Numbered from the stretch's first letter, positions 20,437 to 30,063 are shown. The stretch: 64,000 nt of DNA from Caldimonas thermodepolymerans (GCF_015476235.1 NZ_CP064338.1:1922001-1986000); one strand, 5' to 3'. Translations and numbers: made by a program. Notes: generated from the letters alone by a model not told the origin.

Positions 20437-21543
20437 TCACAGCGGCTGCACGTCGTCGACGGGCGCACCGCGCGCCAGCCACTGCGCCCACTCGTCGGCC
20501 AGGCGCTCGCTCTCGGCGACGGCCTGCGACCAGGCGCGCACCCGGGCGGCGGTGTCGGTGCCGTAGCGCTTGAAGTCGGTGCGGTCGGGCAGCTTGCCGT
20601 TGGGCAGGCGGGCCACCCACTCCGGCCGCGGCGCCAGCACGATGACGTTGTCCAGCCAGGGGGTCGGGCGGTGCCGCGCCTTCCAGGCCTTGTCCAGCCA
20701 GCCGGGCACCAGCGCGCGCTGGAAATGCGGGTACAGCACCAGCCCGCCGCAGCCGTCCGCCTGCGCCTGGGCGGCATCGAGCAGCGAGGCGTAGTTCCAG
20801 TGCAGGTGGTAGTCGGTGATGCCGCCATCCCAGTAGGCGCCCGGCGGCGCGCCGGGGATGTCGTGCACGGCCTTCAGGACGAAGGGGATCGAGCACGAGG
20901 CCAGCAACGCGGGCTTGAAGTTGCGCGCGTCCAGCGGCACCACGCGGTGCCGCAGGTCGCCCAGGTGCAGCGGCAGGCGCTCGCCATGGCTGGAAAACAC
21001 CACGCGCTCCAGCCAGGCGCCCAGGGCCTTGCGGCTCGCGGCGTTGCACACCACCGCGCCGAGGTAGCCCAGCGGCGTGCGCCAGCGCCCTTCCCGGCGC
21101 AGCACGTGGCGGCCGCGCGAAGTGACGATGTGCACGCGGTAGCGCGGGTGCGAGAGCACGCCCTCGACCTCCCCGTCGAAGAACGCGTCGAGGGCGCGCG
21201 AGAAGGTGCGGCTGACCTCGTCCGCCGTGGGCAGGGAGCGGCCCGGCTCGACCTTGTATTCCTGGTGGATGTAGTCGTGCGCCAGCCGCTCGAACAAGCG
21301 GTGCGGGTCGCGGGTGGCCGCGGTGGCCATGCGCCATGCGCCGATCGAGGCGCCGATCAGGTGGACCGTGTGGGTGCTGCCGGGCAGCCAGTGCCCGAAG
21401 ACGTGACGGTCCAGCGGGCCGAGGATCAGCCCCTTGGGCCCGCCTGCCGCGCCGGCGACGACGCGGATATCGCGCGGCGACAGGCCGCGCTCGGCGATGT
21501 GCCGGCGTGCCCGCGGCCCGGCAAAGATCTGGAGTGCTTGCAT
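20437..21543 (-). CDS. Patatin-like phospholipase
   Basis: A 368-aa patatin-fold acyl hydrolase. The glycine-rich oxyanion segment is AGAAGGPKGL, the nucleophile is S66 in LIGASIGAWR, and the dyad Asp is D239 in YWDGGITDYH. It probably deacylates phospholipids or neutral lipids; no signal peptide is seen. The ATG at 21543 (MQALQIFAGPRARRHIAE) matches the usual N-terminus of this subfamily. An in-frame ATG at 21570 would add nine residues but sits directly against its purine-rich stretch. An inverted repeat and a copy of the GAACGNTCGTTCGA motif lie just upstream, so it may belong to the fatty-acid regulon. Confidence 0.85.
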   Translation of the reverse strand: MQALQIFAGPRARRHIAERGLSPRDIRVVAGAAGGPKGLILGPLDRHVFGHWLPGSTHTVHLIGASIGAWRMATAATRDPHRLFERLAHDYIHQEYKVEPGRSLPTADEVSRTFSRALDAFFDGEVEGVLSHPRYRVHIVTSRGRHVLRREGRWRTPLGYLGAVVCNAASRKALGAWLERVVFSSHGERLPLHLGDLRHRVVPLDARNFKPALLASCSIPFVLKAVHDIPGAPPGAYWDGGITDYHLHWNYASLLDAAQAQADGCGGLVLYPHFQRALVPGWLDKAWKARHRPTPWLDNVIVLAPRPEWVARLPNGKLPDRTDFKRYGTDTAARVRAWSQAVAESERLADEWAQWLARGAPVDDVQPL

Positions 21544-21560
21544 GCCCGAACCATCAGAGG

Positions 21561-21591
21561 CGTGCACCATCCCTTTCCGGGAAAGTGCACG
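21561..21591. promoter_or_regulatory. Nested inverted repeat upstream of the patatin gene
   Basis: The perfect 13-bp dyad CTTTCCGGGAAAG (21573-21585) is flanked on both sides by GTGCAC (21562-21567 and 21585-21590). It covers the Shine-Dalgarno area of the alternative start and lies about 30 bp before the chosen start. It could be a protein-binding operator or a 5' leader hairpin. Confidence 0.4.
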
Positions 21592-21614
21592 ATCGTTCGA
21601 AAGCCTGGATTATC
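21587..21614 (-). promoter_or_regulatory. Putative -10 and operator (motif copy D), patatin gene
   Basis: GCACGATCGTTCGA (21587-21600) matches the consensus GAACGNTCGTTCGA at 12 of 13 defined positions. On the minus strand a GATAAT -10-like hexamer lies 8 bp upstream (21609-21614), so the motif would overlap the transcription start. I see no convincing -35. Confidence 0.35.
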
Positions 21615-21648
21615 GGGCGGGCCGCGCATCCGGCGCGGCACGGGGGCA

Positions 21649-22182
21649 TCAGCTGCGGGTGATCACCGCGCAGGCCAGGCGCCCGCCGGCGTTGCCGACC
21701 GGCTGCGAGGTGTAGTCGTCCGGGTTGGCGTGGACGATCAGGCCGCGACCGACGATGTCGGTCGGACCCGAGCCGACGGTGACGCCGTCCAGGTGGAAGC
21801 GCGCCTCGGCCACGCCGTTGGCGTCGGCCTTCAGGTTCGGCATGTCCCCCGCATGACGCTCGCCCTGGCTGTAGTGGCCGTGCGGCTTGCCCAGCGGGTT
21901 GAAGTGCCCGCCGGCGCTCATGCCATCACCGCTGGAGCAGTCGCCCTTCTCGTGCACGTGGAAGCCGTGTTCCTGGTTCGGCTTCAGGCCGGTGACCCGC
22001 GCGTACACCATGACATGGTGGCCGTGCTGCTCGAAGCGCACCGTACCGGCCACGTTGTTGCCGCGGGTCGGCTGGAGCTCGGCCACGGCGGTCGCCTTGC
22101 TGCCATGGTGATGCCCGCCATGGGCGCAGGCGCCAAGCAGGGCGATCGCTGCCACCGGACCGATCCAACGGATGGAAAGCAT
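21649..22182 (-). CDS. sodC: Cu/Zn superoxide dismutase, lipoprotein
   Basis: A 177-aa Cu/Zn SOD that removes superoxide in the periplasm. The signal peptide ends in a lipobox (LLGAC, Cys about residue 18), so it should be lipid-anchored. Metal and structural residues are visible: HGFHVHEKGDC, GGHFNPLGKPHG, HAGDMPN and GLIVHANPDD, with the disulfide Cys in GDC and RLAC. Right after the lipid Cys comes a His cluster, AHGGHHHGS. The ATG at 22182 has GGAGACAGTCC upstream. It appears monocistronic, between tex and the patatin gene. Confidence 0.94.
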   Translation of the reverse strand: MLSIRWIGPVAAIALLGACAHGGHHHGSKATAVAELQPTRGNNVAGTVRFEQHGHHVMVYARVTGLKPNQEHGFHVHEKGDCSSGDGMSAGGHFNPLGKPHGHYSQGERHAGDMPNLKADANGVAEARFHLDGVTVGSGPTDIVGRGLIVHANPDDYTSQPVGNAGGRLACAVITRS

Positions 22183-22284
22183 GGACTGTCTCCTTGGTTG
22201 AAGTGGGTCAAAACCCGCGATGGTAGGACGCCCCGGCCGGACTGTGAAGTGGTTCACACCCTGCCGGGCGCCCGGGGTGCAGGA

Positions 22285-24627
22285 TCAGCGCTTGGTCTGC
22301 TGCTGCAGCTTCGCGAAGGCCGCCGCCATCGCCGACTGGGGCTGGGCCTGCGCGCCGCGCGGGGCGCTGTAGCGCTCGCCGCGGCCGGCCGGGCGGTAGC
22401 TGTTGTCGCCCCGGTCCGCGCCGCCGCGCGGCGCGGCTGCATCCAGCTTCATCGTCAGCGAGATGCGCTTGCGGGCCAGGTCCACCTCCAGCACCTTCAC
22501 CTTGACGATGTCGCCGGCCTTGACCACCTCGCGCGCGTCGTTGACGAACTTGTGCGACAGCTGGCTGACGTGCACCAGGCCGTCCTGGTGCACGCCCAGG
22601 TCGACGAAAGCGCCGAACTGCGCGACGTTGCTGACCGTGCCTTCCAGCACCATGCCGGGCTGCAGGTCCTTGATGTCCTCGACGCCGTCGTTGAAGCGCG
22701 CCACCTTGAAGTCCGGGCGCGGGTCGCGACCGGGCTTCTCCAGCTCGGCGAGGATGTCCCTGACCGTGATCGCGCCGAACTTCTCGTCGGCGAAGGCCTC
22801 CGGCTTGAGGCTGCGGATCACGTCCGAACGGCCCATGACCTCGGTGATGGGCTTGCCGACGTGCTGCAGGATCTTCTCGACCACCGGATAGGTCTCCGGG
22901 TGGACGCCGGACATGTCCAGCGGGTTGTCGCCGTCGCGGATGCGCAGGAAGCCGGCTGCCTGCTCGAAGGTCTTCGGGCCCAGGCCGGCCACCTCGAGCA
23001 GCTGCTGGCGGTTGCGGAACGCACCGTGGGTGTCGCGCCAGCGCACGATGCTCGCCGCCACGGTGGCGCTCAGCCCCGAGACGCGCGCCAGCAGCGGCGT
23101 CGAGGCGGTGTTCAGGTCCACGCCGACCGAGTTCACGCAGTCCTCGACCACGGCGTTCAGGCTGCGCGCCAGCTCGGCCTGGTTGACGTCGTGCTGGTAC
23201 TGGCCCACGCCGATGCTCTTGGGCTCGATCTTCACCAGCTCGGCCAGCGGATCCTGCACCCGGCGCGCGATGCTGACCGCGCCGCGCAGGCTCACGTCCA
23301 GGTCCGGCAGCTCCTTGCTCGCGTATTCCGAGGCCGAATACACCGAGGCACCCGCCTCGCTGACCACGACCTTGTCGATCCTGGTGCCCTGGGCCATCTG
23401 CTGGATGCGCTTGATCAGGTCGGCCGCCAGCTTGTCGGTCTCGCGGCTGGCGGTGCCGTTGCCGATCGCGATCAGGCTGACGCCGTGCGTGGCGCACAGC
23501 CGGCCCAGCGTGTGGATGGCACCCTCCCAGTCGTTGCGCGGCTCGTGCGGGTAGACCGTGGCGGTGTCGACCACCTTGCCGGTCTCGTTGACCACCGCGA
23601 CCTTGACGCCGGTGCGGATGCCCGGGTCCAGGCCCATCACCACGCGCTTGCCGGCCGGCGCGGCCAGCAGCAGGTCGCGCAGGTTCTCGGCGAACACCTT
23701 GATCGCGGTCTTCTCCGCCTCCTCGCGCAGGCGCGAGAACAGGTCGCGCTCCAGGCTCAGGCTCAGCTTGACCTTCCAGGTCCAGGCGATGGTCTTGCGG
23801 ATCAGCTCGTCGGCCGGCCGCTTGGCGTGGCTCCAGCCCAGGTGACGCGCGATGCGGCCTTCGGCCAGCGTGGGCTGGCCCGGCACCACTTCCTCGTCCA
23901 GCACCAGCTTGGCTTCGAGGATCTCCTGCGTGCGGCCGCGGAACACTGCCAGCGCCCGGTGCGAGGGCACGGTGCGGATCGGCTCGCTGTAGTCGAAGTA
24001 GTCGCGGAACTTGGCGACGTCGGGGTTGTTCGGGTCCTTGCCGTCCATCAGCTTCGACTGGAACAGGCCCTCCTCCCACAGCCACTCGCGCAGCTTGCCG
24101 ACCAGCACGGCGTCCTCGGCCCAGCGCTCGGACAGGATGTCGCGCACGCCGTCGAGCACCGCGAAGGCGTCGGCAAAGCCGGCGTCCGGGTTCAGGAAGG
24201 CCTGGGCCTCGGCCACCGGGTCCAGCGTCGGGTCGGCGAACAGCTTGTCGGCCAGCGGCTCGATGCCGGCCTCGCGGGCGATCATCGCCTTGGTGCGGCG
24301 CTTGGGCTTGTACGGCAGGTAGATGTCTTCCAGCTCCTGCTTGGTCGGCGCCGCCTCGATGGCCGCGCGCAGCTCGGGCGTGAGCTTGCCCTGCTCCTCG
24401 ATGCTCTTGATGACGGCCTGGCGACGCTCCTCGAGCTCGCGCAGGTAGGTCAGGCGCGTCTCCAGCTCGCGCAACTGGGTGTCGTCCAGGCCGCCGGTCG
24501 CTTCCTTGCGGTAGCGCGCGATGAAGGGCACCGTGGCGCCGCCGTCCAGCAGTTCGACGGCGGCATTGACTTGGGCGGGGCGGACGTTCAGTTCCGCCGC
24601 GATTTGAAGAAGGATCTTGTCCAGCAC
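22285..24627 (-). CDS. tex: Tex RNA-binding transcription accessory protein
   Basis: A 780-aa Tex protein: Tex N-terminal helical domain ([17 protein letters not shown]), RNase H-like YqgF domain ([15 protein letters not shown]), helix-hairpin-helix region ([30 protein letters not shown]) and a C-terminal S1 domain ([16 protein letters not shown]), then an RG-rich tail. Homologues bind RNA/DNA and influence transcription and virulence genes. I chose the GTG at 24627 ([17 protein letters not shown]) because the family starts there. An ATG at 24672 would add 15 residues (MANCAPSF...) without family similarity and cannot be excluded. Confidence 0.93.
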   Translation of the reverse strand: MLDKILLQIAAELNVRPAQVNAAVELLDGGATVPFIARYRKEATGGLDDTQLRELETRLTYLRELEERRQAVIKSIEEQGKLTPELRAAIEAAPTKQELEDIYLPYKPKRRTKAMIAREAGIEPLADKLFADPTLDPVAEAQAFLNPDAGFADAFAVLDGVRDILSERWAEDAVLVGKLREWLWEEGLFQSKLMDGKDPNNPDVAKFRDYFDYSEPIRTVPSHRALAVFRGRTQEILEAKLVLDEEVVPGQPTLAEGRIARHLGWSHAKRPADELIRKTIAWTWKVKLSLSLERDLFSRLREEAEKTAIKVFAENLRDLLLAAPAGKRVVMGLDPGIRTGVKVAVVNETGKVVDTATVYPHEPRNDWEGAIHTLGRLCATHGVSLIAIGNGTASRETDKLAADLIKRIQQMAQGTRIDKVVVSEAGASVYSASEYASKELPDLDVSLRGAVSIARRVQDPLAELVKIEPKSIGVGQYQHDVNQAELARSLNAVVEDCVNSVGVDLNTASTPLLARVSGLSATVAASIVRWRDTHGAFRNRQQLLEVAGLGPKTFEQAAGFLRIRDGDNPLDMSGVHPETYPVVEKILQHVGKPITEVMGRSDVIRSLKPEAFADEKFGAITVRDILAELEKPGRDPRPDFKVARFNDGVEDIKDLQPGMVLEGTVSNVAQFGAFVDLGVHQDGLVHVSQLSHKFVNDAREVVKAGDIVKVKVLEVDLARKRISLTMKLDAAAPRGGADRGDNSYRPAGRGERYSAPRGAQAQPQSAMAAAFAKLQQQTKR

Positions 24628-24752
24628 TCGCGTCCCAGTGGTTCCTAGAAAAGAAGGGGCGCAGTTTGCCATAGCGGGCCCCGCCACCCGGCGAAAGTGC
24701 GGTGGCCGCACTGCCGGCGGCGGACGTGGGGCACGGCGGGGACGCGGGCGCC

Positions 24753-25346
24753 TCAGCGCCGGCCGCGGCTCACCCAGCCGCTGGCCTGCTGCATCAGGTA
24801 GGCGCCGGCGCCGACCGCGCCGCTGGCCATCACCGCAGCGCTCTCGGGGAAGGAGCGCACGGTGCTGGACATGATCTCGCCGGCATGCGCGGTCAGCAGC
24901 TGGGCGCGGCGGCGCATCATCTGCGCCCCCAGCTCGCCCAGGCGCTCGGGCATCAGGCGCTCGGCGGCCGGCAGCAGCGTGGTCTCCTCGTCGGCGACAT
25001 GGTGCAGCGCGTCGCGCACCAGCTCGAGGAAGGTCGGGTCGTAGTCCGGGTCGATCGCGGTCATCGAGCGCAGGCGGGTGATCTGCCGGTGCATCTCGGC
25101 GTGCTCGGGAAAGCTCTTCTCGAGCACCTCGATGTCGCTGGCCAGCTCGCGCAGCGCCGGATAGAAGATCTCCTCCTCCAGCTGGGTGTGGATCTCCAGC
25201 GCCACGCAGGCACTGCCGACCAGCGCCTCCTTCTTGGCGATCGACATGCCGCTGCGGAACTGGTGGAAGGTTTCCAGGACCTGGCTGTGGTCCATGCGGA
25301 TCATGTCGGTGATGCTGGGAGAGAGCTTGCTCAACAACGTACTCAT
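24753..25346 (-). CDS. Hemerythrin HHE-domain protein
   Basis: A 197-aa cytoplasmic protein with a four-helix hemerythrin-like domain. Candidate di-iron ligands are H20, H53, E57, H82, H86, H115/H116 and E120 ([28 protein letters not shown]). This matches the DUF2383/HHE class, linked to oxygen or NO sensing or iron storage. The C-terminus has a small-residue-rich hydrophobic stretch ([15 protein letters not shown]). It stands alone between tex and the MFS gene, whose stop-to-start gaps are 125 bp and 48 bp. Confidence 0.88.
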   Translation of the reverse strand: MSTLLSKLSPSITDMIRMDHSQVLETFHQFRSGMSIAKKEALVGSACVALEIHTQLEEEIFYPALRELASDIEVLEKSFPEHAEMHRQITRLRSMTAIDPDYDPTFLELVRDALHHVADEETTLLPAAERLMPERLGELGAQMMRRRAQLLTAHAGEIMSSTVRSFPESAAVMASGAVGAGAYLMQQASGWVSRGRR

Positions 25347-25394
25347 GGCGGGCTCCGTGGCGCCTCGGATAGGGCAAACCGCGTGCCCGGTGCC

Positions 25395-26897
25395 TCAAGG
25401 TCCGTCCTGCGGCGGTGGTTCGGGCCGGTACACGGCGCGGTTGTGCATGCGCCGGTCGAACAGCCGGCCGAAGCTCATCAGGTTGCCCAGCATGCCGCCC
25501 ACCGACGAGAGGTGGTTGACGCTGCACATGGCCTCCAGCGCGAACTGCTGCACCACCACCCGTTCGCTGATCCGGGGCCCCTCCTCGACGCGCGACAGCC
25601 GGTGCAGCGCATACAGCCCCATCGCTGCCGAGAGGAGGAACAGGAACTCGTAGTGCGTGAACGTGAACACCGAAAGTTCGTGCAACGGCCGCCCCAGCGC
25701 CCATTGCACGATCACCGACAGCTGCGCCGTCTCCAGCCACTGGGCCAGGCTGCCCGCCACGAGCGGCGCCAGCCCGCCGGCCAGCGACCCGGTCAGGCTG
25801 ATCGCGGCGAGGTACGCCGTGCCCTGCCCCTGCGGCGCGAGCTTCAGCCCGATGTTGCCGTTGGCCAGCCCGATGCCGCCGGCGGCCGTGCCCATCAGCA
25901 GGTGCAGCAGGTACAGCAGCGGCAGCGTGAAGGCATGGGCATGCGGTTCAGCGCTGAACACCATCGCGACGAAGCAGGCGAACCACGCCGGCATCGCCAC
26001 CGACAGCACCGCCTTGTTGGACAGCCGGTCCGACAGCCGTCCCCACAGGTACAAGGTCAGCGCGTTCGCGACCTGGCTGACCACCCACAGCGTGGTCACG
26101 GTGCCGAGCGGGTAGCCCAGGTGGCGCATCAGGTAGACCGTCAGGAACGGCGCGGCGAAGTTCGAGGCCACGTTCCAGGCCGCCATGAAGAACAGGAAGT
26201 TGCGGAAGTTCCGGTCTGCCAGCGGCAGGCGCAGCCGTGCCAGCATCGTGTCGTGCGACGGCACGTGCATCGGTGGCTCGGGCACGCGGGTCAGGTAGAA
26301 CGAACTGATGAAGCCGGCCACCCCGGCGGCGGTGAACAGCACCGCGTAGGCGTCGAGCCTGGAGGCGAACGGCCAGTGGTCGACCAGCTGGCCGGCCGCG
26401 AGCGTCCCGGCACAGGCCACCGCCGTGGCCCAGAACAGCCGCTCGGCGAAGAACGCCCCGAGACTGTCGCGCGGCAGCAGCTGGTGCAGCCAGGAGTTGA
26501 GCGCACAGGCGCCGACCGACCCCAGCGCCGCGATCGCGAACTGCGCCCCCACCAGCAGCGTCAAGGGGTCCGTCGCGCCGCCGACGAAGGGCAGCAGCGC
26601 CAGGGCCAGGATGCACAGCCGCGCGGCTGTCGTCGCCAGCACCGCGATCTTGCGCCGCTGGCGCACCTGCTCCACCAGCATGATGGCCGGCAGCTGCACC
26701 GCCTGCGCGATCAGCGGGATCGCCGCCAGCAGGCCGATGTGGAACGGCCCTGCCCCGAGCGCCAGCGCGAAGCCGACCAGCACCACGCCGCCGTACAGCG
26801 ACCCGGTGAGGCTGGCCCAGGCGGCGTCGCGGACCAGGGCGCGCTGGCCCCGCTCCAGGTCCTTGAGGGAAACGTCTTCGTCGGGACGCAGGCGCAT
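25395..26897 (-). CDS. MFS transporter
   Basis: A 500-aa major facilitator protein with about 12 hydrophobic segments, starting at [20 protein letters not shown]. The central loop between helices 6 and 7 contains [14 protein letters not shown]. The cytoplasmic loop [15 protein letters not shown] is the MFS motif-A equivalent in the second half. A C-terminal soluble stretch of about 60 residues ([19 protein letters not shown]) is longer than usual. The substrate is unknown. The ATG at 26897 is the first start in frame with the helices; the Shine-Dalgarno match is poor, so the start is moderately sure. Confidence 0.85.
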   Translation of the reverse strand: MRLRPDEDVSLKDLERGQRALVRDAAWASLTGSLYGGVVLVGFALALGAGPFHIGLLAAIPLIAQAVQLPAIMLVEQVRQRRKIAVLATTAARLCILALALLPFVGGATDPLTLLVGAQFAIAALGSVGACALNSWLHQLLPRDSLGAFFAERLFWATAVACAGTLAAGQLVDHWPFASRLDAYAVLFTAAGVAGFISSFYLTRVPEPPMHVPSHDTMLARLRLPLADRNFRNFLFFMAAWNVASNFAAPFLTVYLMRHLGYPLGTVTTLWVVSQVANALTLYLWGRLSDRLSNKAVLSVAMPAWFACFVAMVFSAEPHAHAFTLPLLYLLHLLMGTAAGGIGLANGNIGLKLAPQGQGTAYLAAISLTGSLAGGLAPLVAGSLAQWLETAQLSVIVQWALGRPLHELSVFTFTHYEFLFLLSAAMGLYALHRLSRVEEGPRISERVVVQQFALEAMCSVNHLSSVGGMLGNLMSFGRLFDRRMHNRAVYRPEPPPQDGP

Positions 26898-27065
26898 GGA
26901 GCGCGCGGTGCAATCCGGATACCCGCAGGGCCCTGACGCCGTGAACCAGCTCACGCCGGGCGGCCCGTGGCGCAGGCAAGTTTTACAACCCCCCGCAAGT
27001 GCGCAGCCGCCGCGTCGTAAGCGGGAAGGTCTGCCACCGCATTCCACCCCTGCCAGCGCCGCCCG

Positions 27066-27701
27066 ATGTCCCCTGCCCGCCACGCCCTGCTGCCGGCCCT
27101 GATGGCCGCCTTCCTCGCCCCGGCATCGCTGCCCTTGCAGGCCGGCACCCCGGCCGCGATCTCGGCCGACGCCGAGCTGGCGCGGCACTGGATCGAGCGC
27201 CGTGCCGATGCGCAGGGCCGCCCTTACGCGCTGGTCGACAAGCGCGCGGGCATGCTGTACGTCTACGCCGCCGACGGTGAACTGGCCGGCGCGACACCGG
27301 CGCTGACGGGGCTGGCGCCCGGTGACCATGCCGTGCCGGGCATCGGCGCCAAGCCGCTGTCGGCCATCGCGCCGCACGAGCGCACGACGCCTGCCGGCCG
27401 CTTCGACGCCGAGCCCGGCCACAACCTGGACGGTGAACACGTCGTGTGGGTCGACTACGACGCCGGTTTCGCGATCCACCGGCTGCGTCCCGGACCGCAA
27501 CGGGCGCGGCGCCAGCGCCAACTGGCCACGCCGACGCCGTCGGACAACCGCGCCTCGTACGGCTGCGTGGTGGTGCCGGGCGACTTCTACGACCGGGTGG
27601 TGCGTCCCGTGCTGGGTTCTGCCCGCGGCGTGGTCTACGTGCTGCCCGAATCCCGGCCCGTGCAGGCGTGGCTCGCCCAGCTCGAGGGCCAGGGCCTGTG
27701 A
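27066..27701 (+). CDS. YkuD-type L,D-transpeptidase-like exported protein
   Basis: A 211-aa protein with a signal peptide (LLPALMAAFLAPASLPLQA) and a YkuD-like domain. The catalytic region reads DNRASYGCVVVPGDFY, with Cys in SYGC where classical YkuD has SHGC, and an upstream His in FAIHRLRPG. It probably cross-links or modifies peptidoglycan in the periplasm, or is a divergent relative. The ATG at 27066 gives a clean signal peptide. It is followed 90 bp later by another exported protein gene on the same strand. Confidence 0.8.
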   Translation: MSPARHALLPALMAAFLAPASLPLQAGTPAAISADAELARHWIERRADAQGRPYALVDKRAGMLYVYAADGELAGATPALTGLAPGDHAVPGIGAKPLSAIAPHERTTPAGRFDAEPGHNLDGEHVVWVDYDAGFAIHRLRPGPQRARRQRQLATPTPSDNRASYGCVVVPGDFYDRVVRPVLGSARGVVYVLPESRPVQAWLAQLEGQGL

Positions 27702-27791
27702 GCTGCCCCCTCGGCCGCGGGACGCGGCCGGCTTGCCGCCGGGTGCGGAATTTGCCGACAATGCCGGCATCCATCGCTGTCCTTGACCGGC

Positions 27792-28409
27792 ATGAAACCT
27801 TCGCTTTCCGCCCTCGCCCTGCTGCTGGGCGCCTGCTGCCTGCCTGCCCAGGCGCAGGATGACGGCACGCGCGAGCGCGCCGCGCGCACCTGCGAGGATG
27901 CCGTCGGCGAGACGGTACAGCAGATGCGCGGCCGCGCGGCCCAGGAAGTGCAGTTCGTCGGCAGCAAGCGGGCCGTCGCGCCCACGTCGGAGGCCAAGAT
28001 CGGCGTGCGCGGCGAAGGCGTCTACCGCGGTCCCGGCAGCGGCGACGTGCGCTTCACCTACAGCTGTGCGTTCGACACCGCCACCGGCGGGACCTCGGGC
28101 GTGCTGTTCCGCGACGACGCGCGCCCGCAAGCCAGCGCGCAGCCGGTGGAACCCGACCTCGCCCTGATCTCGCCGGAGGCCTGCGAGACCGCCACCGCGG
28201 AAGCGCTGAAGCAGAAATACCCGCGCGTCGGACGCATCGTGTTCGACGTCTCGACCCGTGCGGTCGAGGCCACGCCCGACCGGCATCACCTGCTCAGGGG
28301 CCAGGTCGCAGTCGAACGCGCGCCGGGCATGGCCTCCATCCCGATGACCTACCGCTGCCGGTTCGCCCCGCGCACCGGGGCGTTGGTGGACACCACGCTG
28401 GACGGCTGA
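27792..28409 (+). CDS. Exported protein with duplicated Cys-containing domain, unknown
   Basis: A 205-aa protein with a signal peptide (LSALALLLGACCLPAQAQ). I do not recognise the family. Residues about 30-118 and 125-204 look like two copies of one domain: each begins with Cys-rich helix sequence (RTCEDAVGETVQQM versus EACETATAEALKQKYP), has a central VQF.../IVF... strand followed by RAV, and ends in Y-x-C-x-F plus a GT/GA..V turn (TYSCAFDTATGGTSGV versus TYRCRFAPRTGALVDT). The paired Cys suggest one disulfide per repeat. It ends at a strong bidirectional terminator. Confidence 0.7.
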   Translation: MKPSLSALALLLGACCLPAQAQDDGTRERAARTCEDAVGETVQQMRGRAAQEVQFVGSKRAVAPTSEAKIGVRGEGVYRGPGSGDVRFTYSCAFDTATGGTSGVLFRDDARPQASAQPVEPDLALISPEACETATAEALKQKYPRVGRIVFDVSTRAVEATPDRHHLLRGQVAVERAPGMASIPMTYRCRFAPRTGALVDTTLDG

Positions 28410-28464
28410 GGCGCCAGCCGGCCGACGCAGGCCCCCGTCGCCACGGGCGACGGCGACCAACAAG

Positions 28465-28500
28465 AAAAAACGCCCACCTTGTGGTGGGCGTTCGTCTTGT
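28465..28500. terminator. Bidirectional intrinsic terminator
   Basis: The perfect 10-bp stem AACGCCCACC/GGTGGGCGTT (28469-28478 and 28483-28492) has a TTGT loop. It is preceded by an A-run (28465-28470) and followed by a T-rich stretch, so it can end transcripts from the exported-protein gene (+) and from sorAB (-). Confidence 0.85.
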
Positions 28501-28518
28501 CTTTCTTCTTCGGCTGGC

Positions 28519-28851
28519 TTACGGGGCGCCGCCGCTGGCCTTGGACACGTAGTGGGCCAGCGCGTCGATCTGCGCCTCGGTCAGCGTGGCCGCATAGGAC
28601 GGCATCACGCCCAGCCCCGAGCGCAGCGCGCGGGCGACCCGCGCGGCGTCGGGCCGGATCTCGTCCAGCTCCGGCCCGATGGCGCCTTCGCTGCCGGCGT
28701 CCTTGAGGGCGTGGCAGACGGCGCAGGCCGGGGTTGCCCCTTCGAGGAACAGGCGCTTGCCCAGCGCGAACTTCTCGTCGGCGTGGGCGCTGGCTGCCAG
28801 GATGACGGCCAGCGCCGGCAGCAGCTGCCGCAGGTACTGCACGGCAGCCAC
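28519..28851 (-). CDS. sorB: Sulfite dehydrogenase cytochrome c subunit
   Basis: A 110-aa periplasmic monoheme cytochrome c with a signal peptide (LPALAVILAASAHA, cleavage before DEK). The heme motif CAVCH is at residues 43-47, and GVMPSY supplies the likely Met axial ligand. Lying 3 bp after the molybdopterin sulfite oxidase gene, it fits SorB, which takes electrons from sulfite oxidation in SorA and passes them to other cytochromes. The name rests on context, since the cytochrome alone would be generic. Confidence 0.88.
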   Translation of the reverse strand: MAAVQYLRQLLPALAVILAASAHADEKFALGKRLFLEGATPACAVCHALKDAGSEGAIGPELDEIRPDAARVARALRSGLGVMPSYAATLTEAQIDALAHYVSKASGGAP

Positions 28852-28854
28852 GGC

Positions 28855-30063
28855 TTACGCGACCTGGACGCGCACGGCGTGGTCGGCCCAGCTGTTGTTG
28901 TTGTAGCCGCGGTCGTTCTCGATGCGGTGCTCAGGCTGGACGTTGCCCTCCACATCGACCGCACGGCTGGCCAGCACGTACTCGCCAGCCGGCAGCTGGG
29001 CTTCGAACACGAACTGGCGCCAGGCGTACTTGCCGAGGTCGGGCCCGATCAGGCGGGCTTCCTTCCAAGTCTTGCCGCCGTCGACCGAGACCTCCACGCT
29101 GCGCAGCGCACGCGCACCGCCGAAGGCCACGCCGTGGATCTGCACCTTGCCGGCCTTGACCGGACCGCCCTCGCCGCTGGGCGAGTTGATCCAGGACTTG
29201 ACCGGGATCTCCCACACCGAGGCATGCTGGGGGCTGCCCTTGCCCCCCGGCGGCGCCATGCGGTAGCTGTTGGCCATGATGCGGGCCTCGGACTCCTTCG
29301 GCGTGAAGGCCAGGCGCTTGATGTACTTGATGTTGTTGACGCCCTGGTAGCCCGGCACGATCAGGCGCAGCGGGCCGCCGTGCGCCAGCGGGATCGGCTG
29401 GCCGTTGAGCTCCCAGGCCAGCAGCGCGTCCTGCGCCGCGGCCACGGGCACCGAGCGCTCGACCACGACGCTCTTGGGATCGACGCCGTCGGGCAGCTTC
29501 TCGCCGCCGGTGCCGGTCATGTAGGGCACGCCATCGACCAGTCCGCCCAGCGCCTCGATCACCTTGCGCACCGGCACACCGCTCCAGACCACGCAGCCGG
29601 CCGCCCCCACCGTCCAGGGCGTGCCGCTCGGCTTGCTCGGGAAGAAGCCGCGGCCGTTGCCCGAGCACTGCAGCACCGTCGCGACGGTCTCCAGGCCCAG
29701 GGTCTTGAGCTCGCGCACGGTCAGCGTGCGCGGGTTCTTCACGCCCTCGATCGTGATCTCCCAGTCGTCCGGGTTCTCGACGATGCTGGCGTCCGGCGGC
29801 GGCAGGTTGTTGCGCACGTACAGCTGGTCGACCGGGGTGATCACGCTCGTGCCGAACGCGCTGCGACGGGTCTCGATCGTGTTGGCGCTGTGGACGATGA
29901 CGTTCTTCGGGTTCTTCCAGCCGGCGTAACCCGGCAGCGGTTTCGCGGCCGTCGACTGGGCGGCTGCCCCGTTCGTCCAGCTGGCGAGGCCGGCGGCCGC
30001 CAGGGCGCTGGCCGTACCCGCCAGCAGGTGGCGGCGAGGCATAGAAAAGGATGAATGGCTCAT
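28855..30063 (-). CDS. sorA: Sulfite dehydrogenase, molybdopterin subunit
   Basis: A 402-aa oxidoreductase of the sulfite oxidase family that oxidises sulfite to sulfate in the periplasm. The Moco-ligating Cys is C133 in VLQCSGNGRGFF. The C-terminal Mo-co dimerisation domain includes VHGVAFGGARALRSVEVS-type sequence and VDGGKTWKEARL. The N-terminus MPRRHLLAGTASALAAAGL is a short twin-arginine signal, as needed for a folded Moco enzyme. I chose the ATG at 30063 because it keeps a short leader before RR; ATGs at 30084 and 30042 are alternatives. It forms the sorAB operon. Confidence 0.93.
   Translation of the reverse strand: MSHSSFSMPRRHLLAGTASALAAAGLASWTNGAAAQSTAAKPLPGYAGWKNPKNVIVHSANTIETRRSAFGTSVITPVDQLYVRNNLPPPDASIVENPDDWEITIEGVKNPRTLTVRELKTLGLETVATVLQCSGNGRGFFPSKPSGTPWTVGAAGCVVWSGVPVRKVIEALGGLVDGVPYMTGTGGEKLPDGVDPKSVVVERSVPVAAAQDALLAWELNGQPIPLAHGGPLRLIVPGYQGVNNIKYIKRLAFTPKESEARIMANSYRMAPPGGKGSPQHASVWEIPVKSWINSPSGEGGPVKAGKVQIHGVAFGGARALRSVEVSVDGGKTWKEARLIGPDLGKYAWRQFVFEAQLPAGEYVLASRAVDVEGNVQPEHRIENDRGYNNNSWADHAVRVQVA

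Noticed and set aside
19243-24648. A 1800-codon open frame on the plus strand across the CNNM, patatin, sodC and tex genes
   Set aside because: It runs antisense through several real minus-strand genes and has no recognisable domain, so it is a GC-driven shadow.
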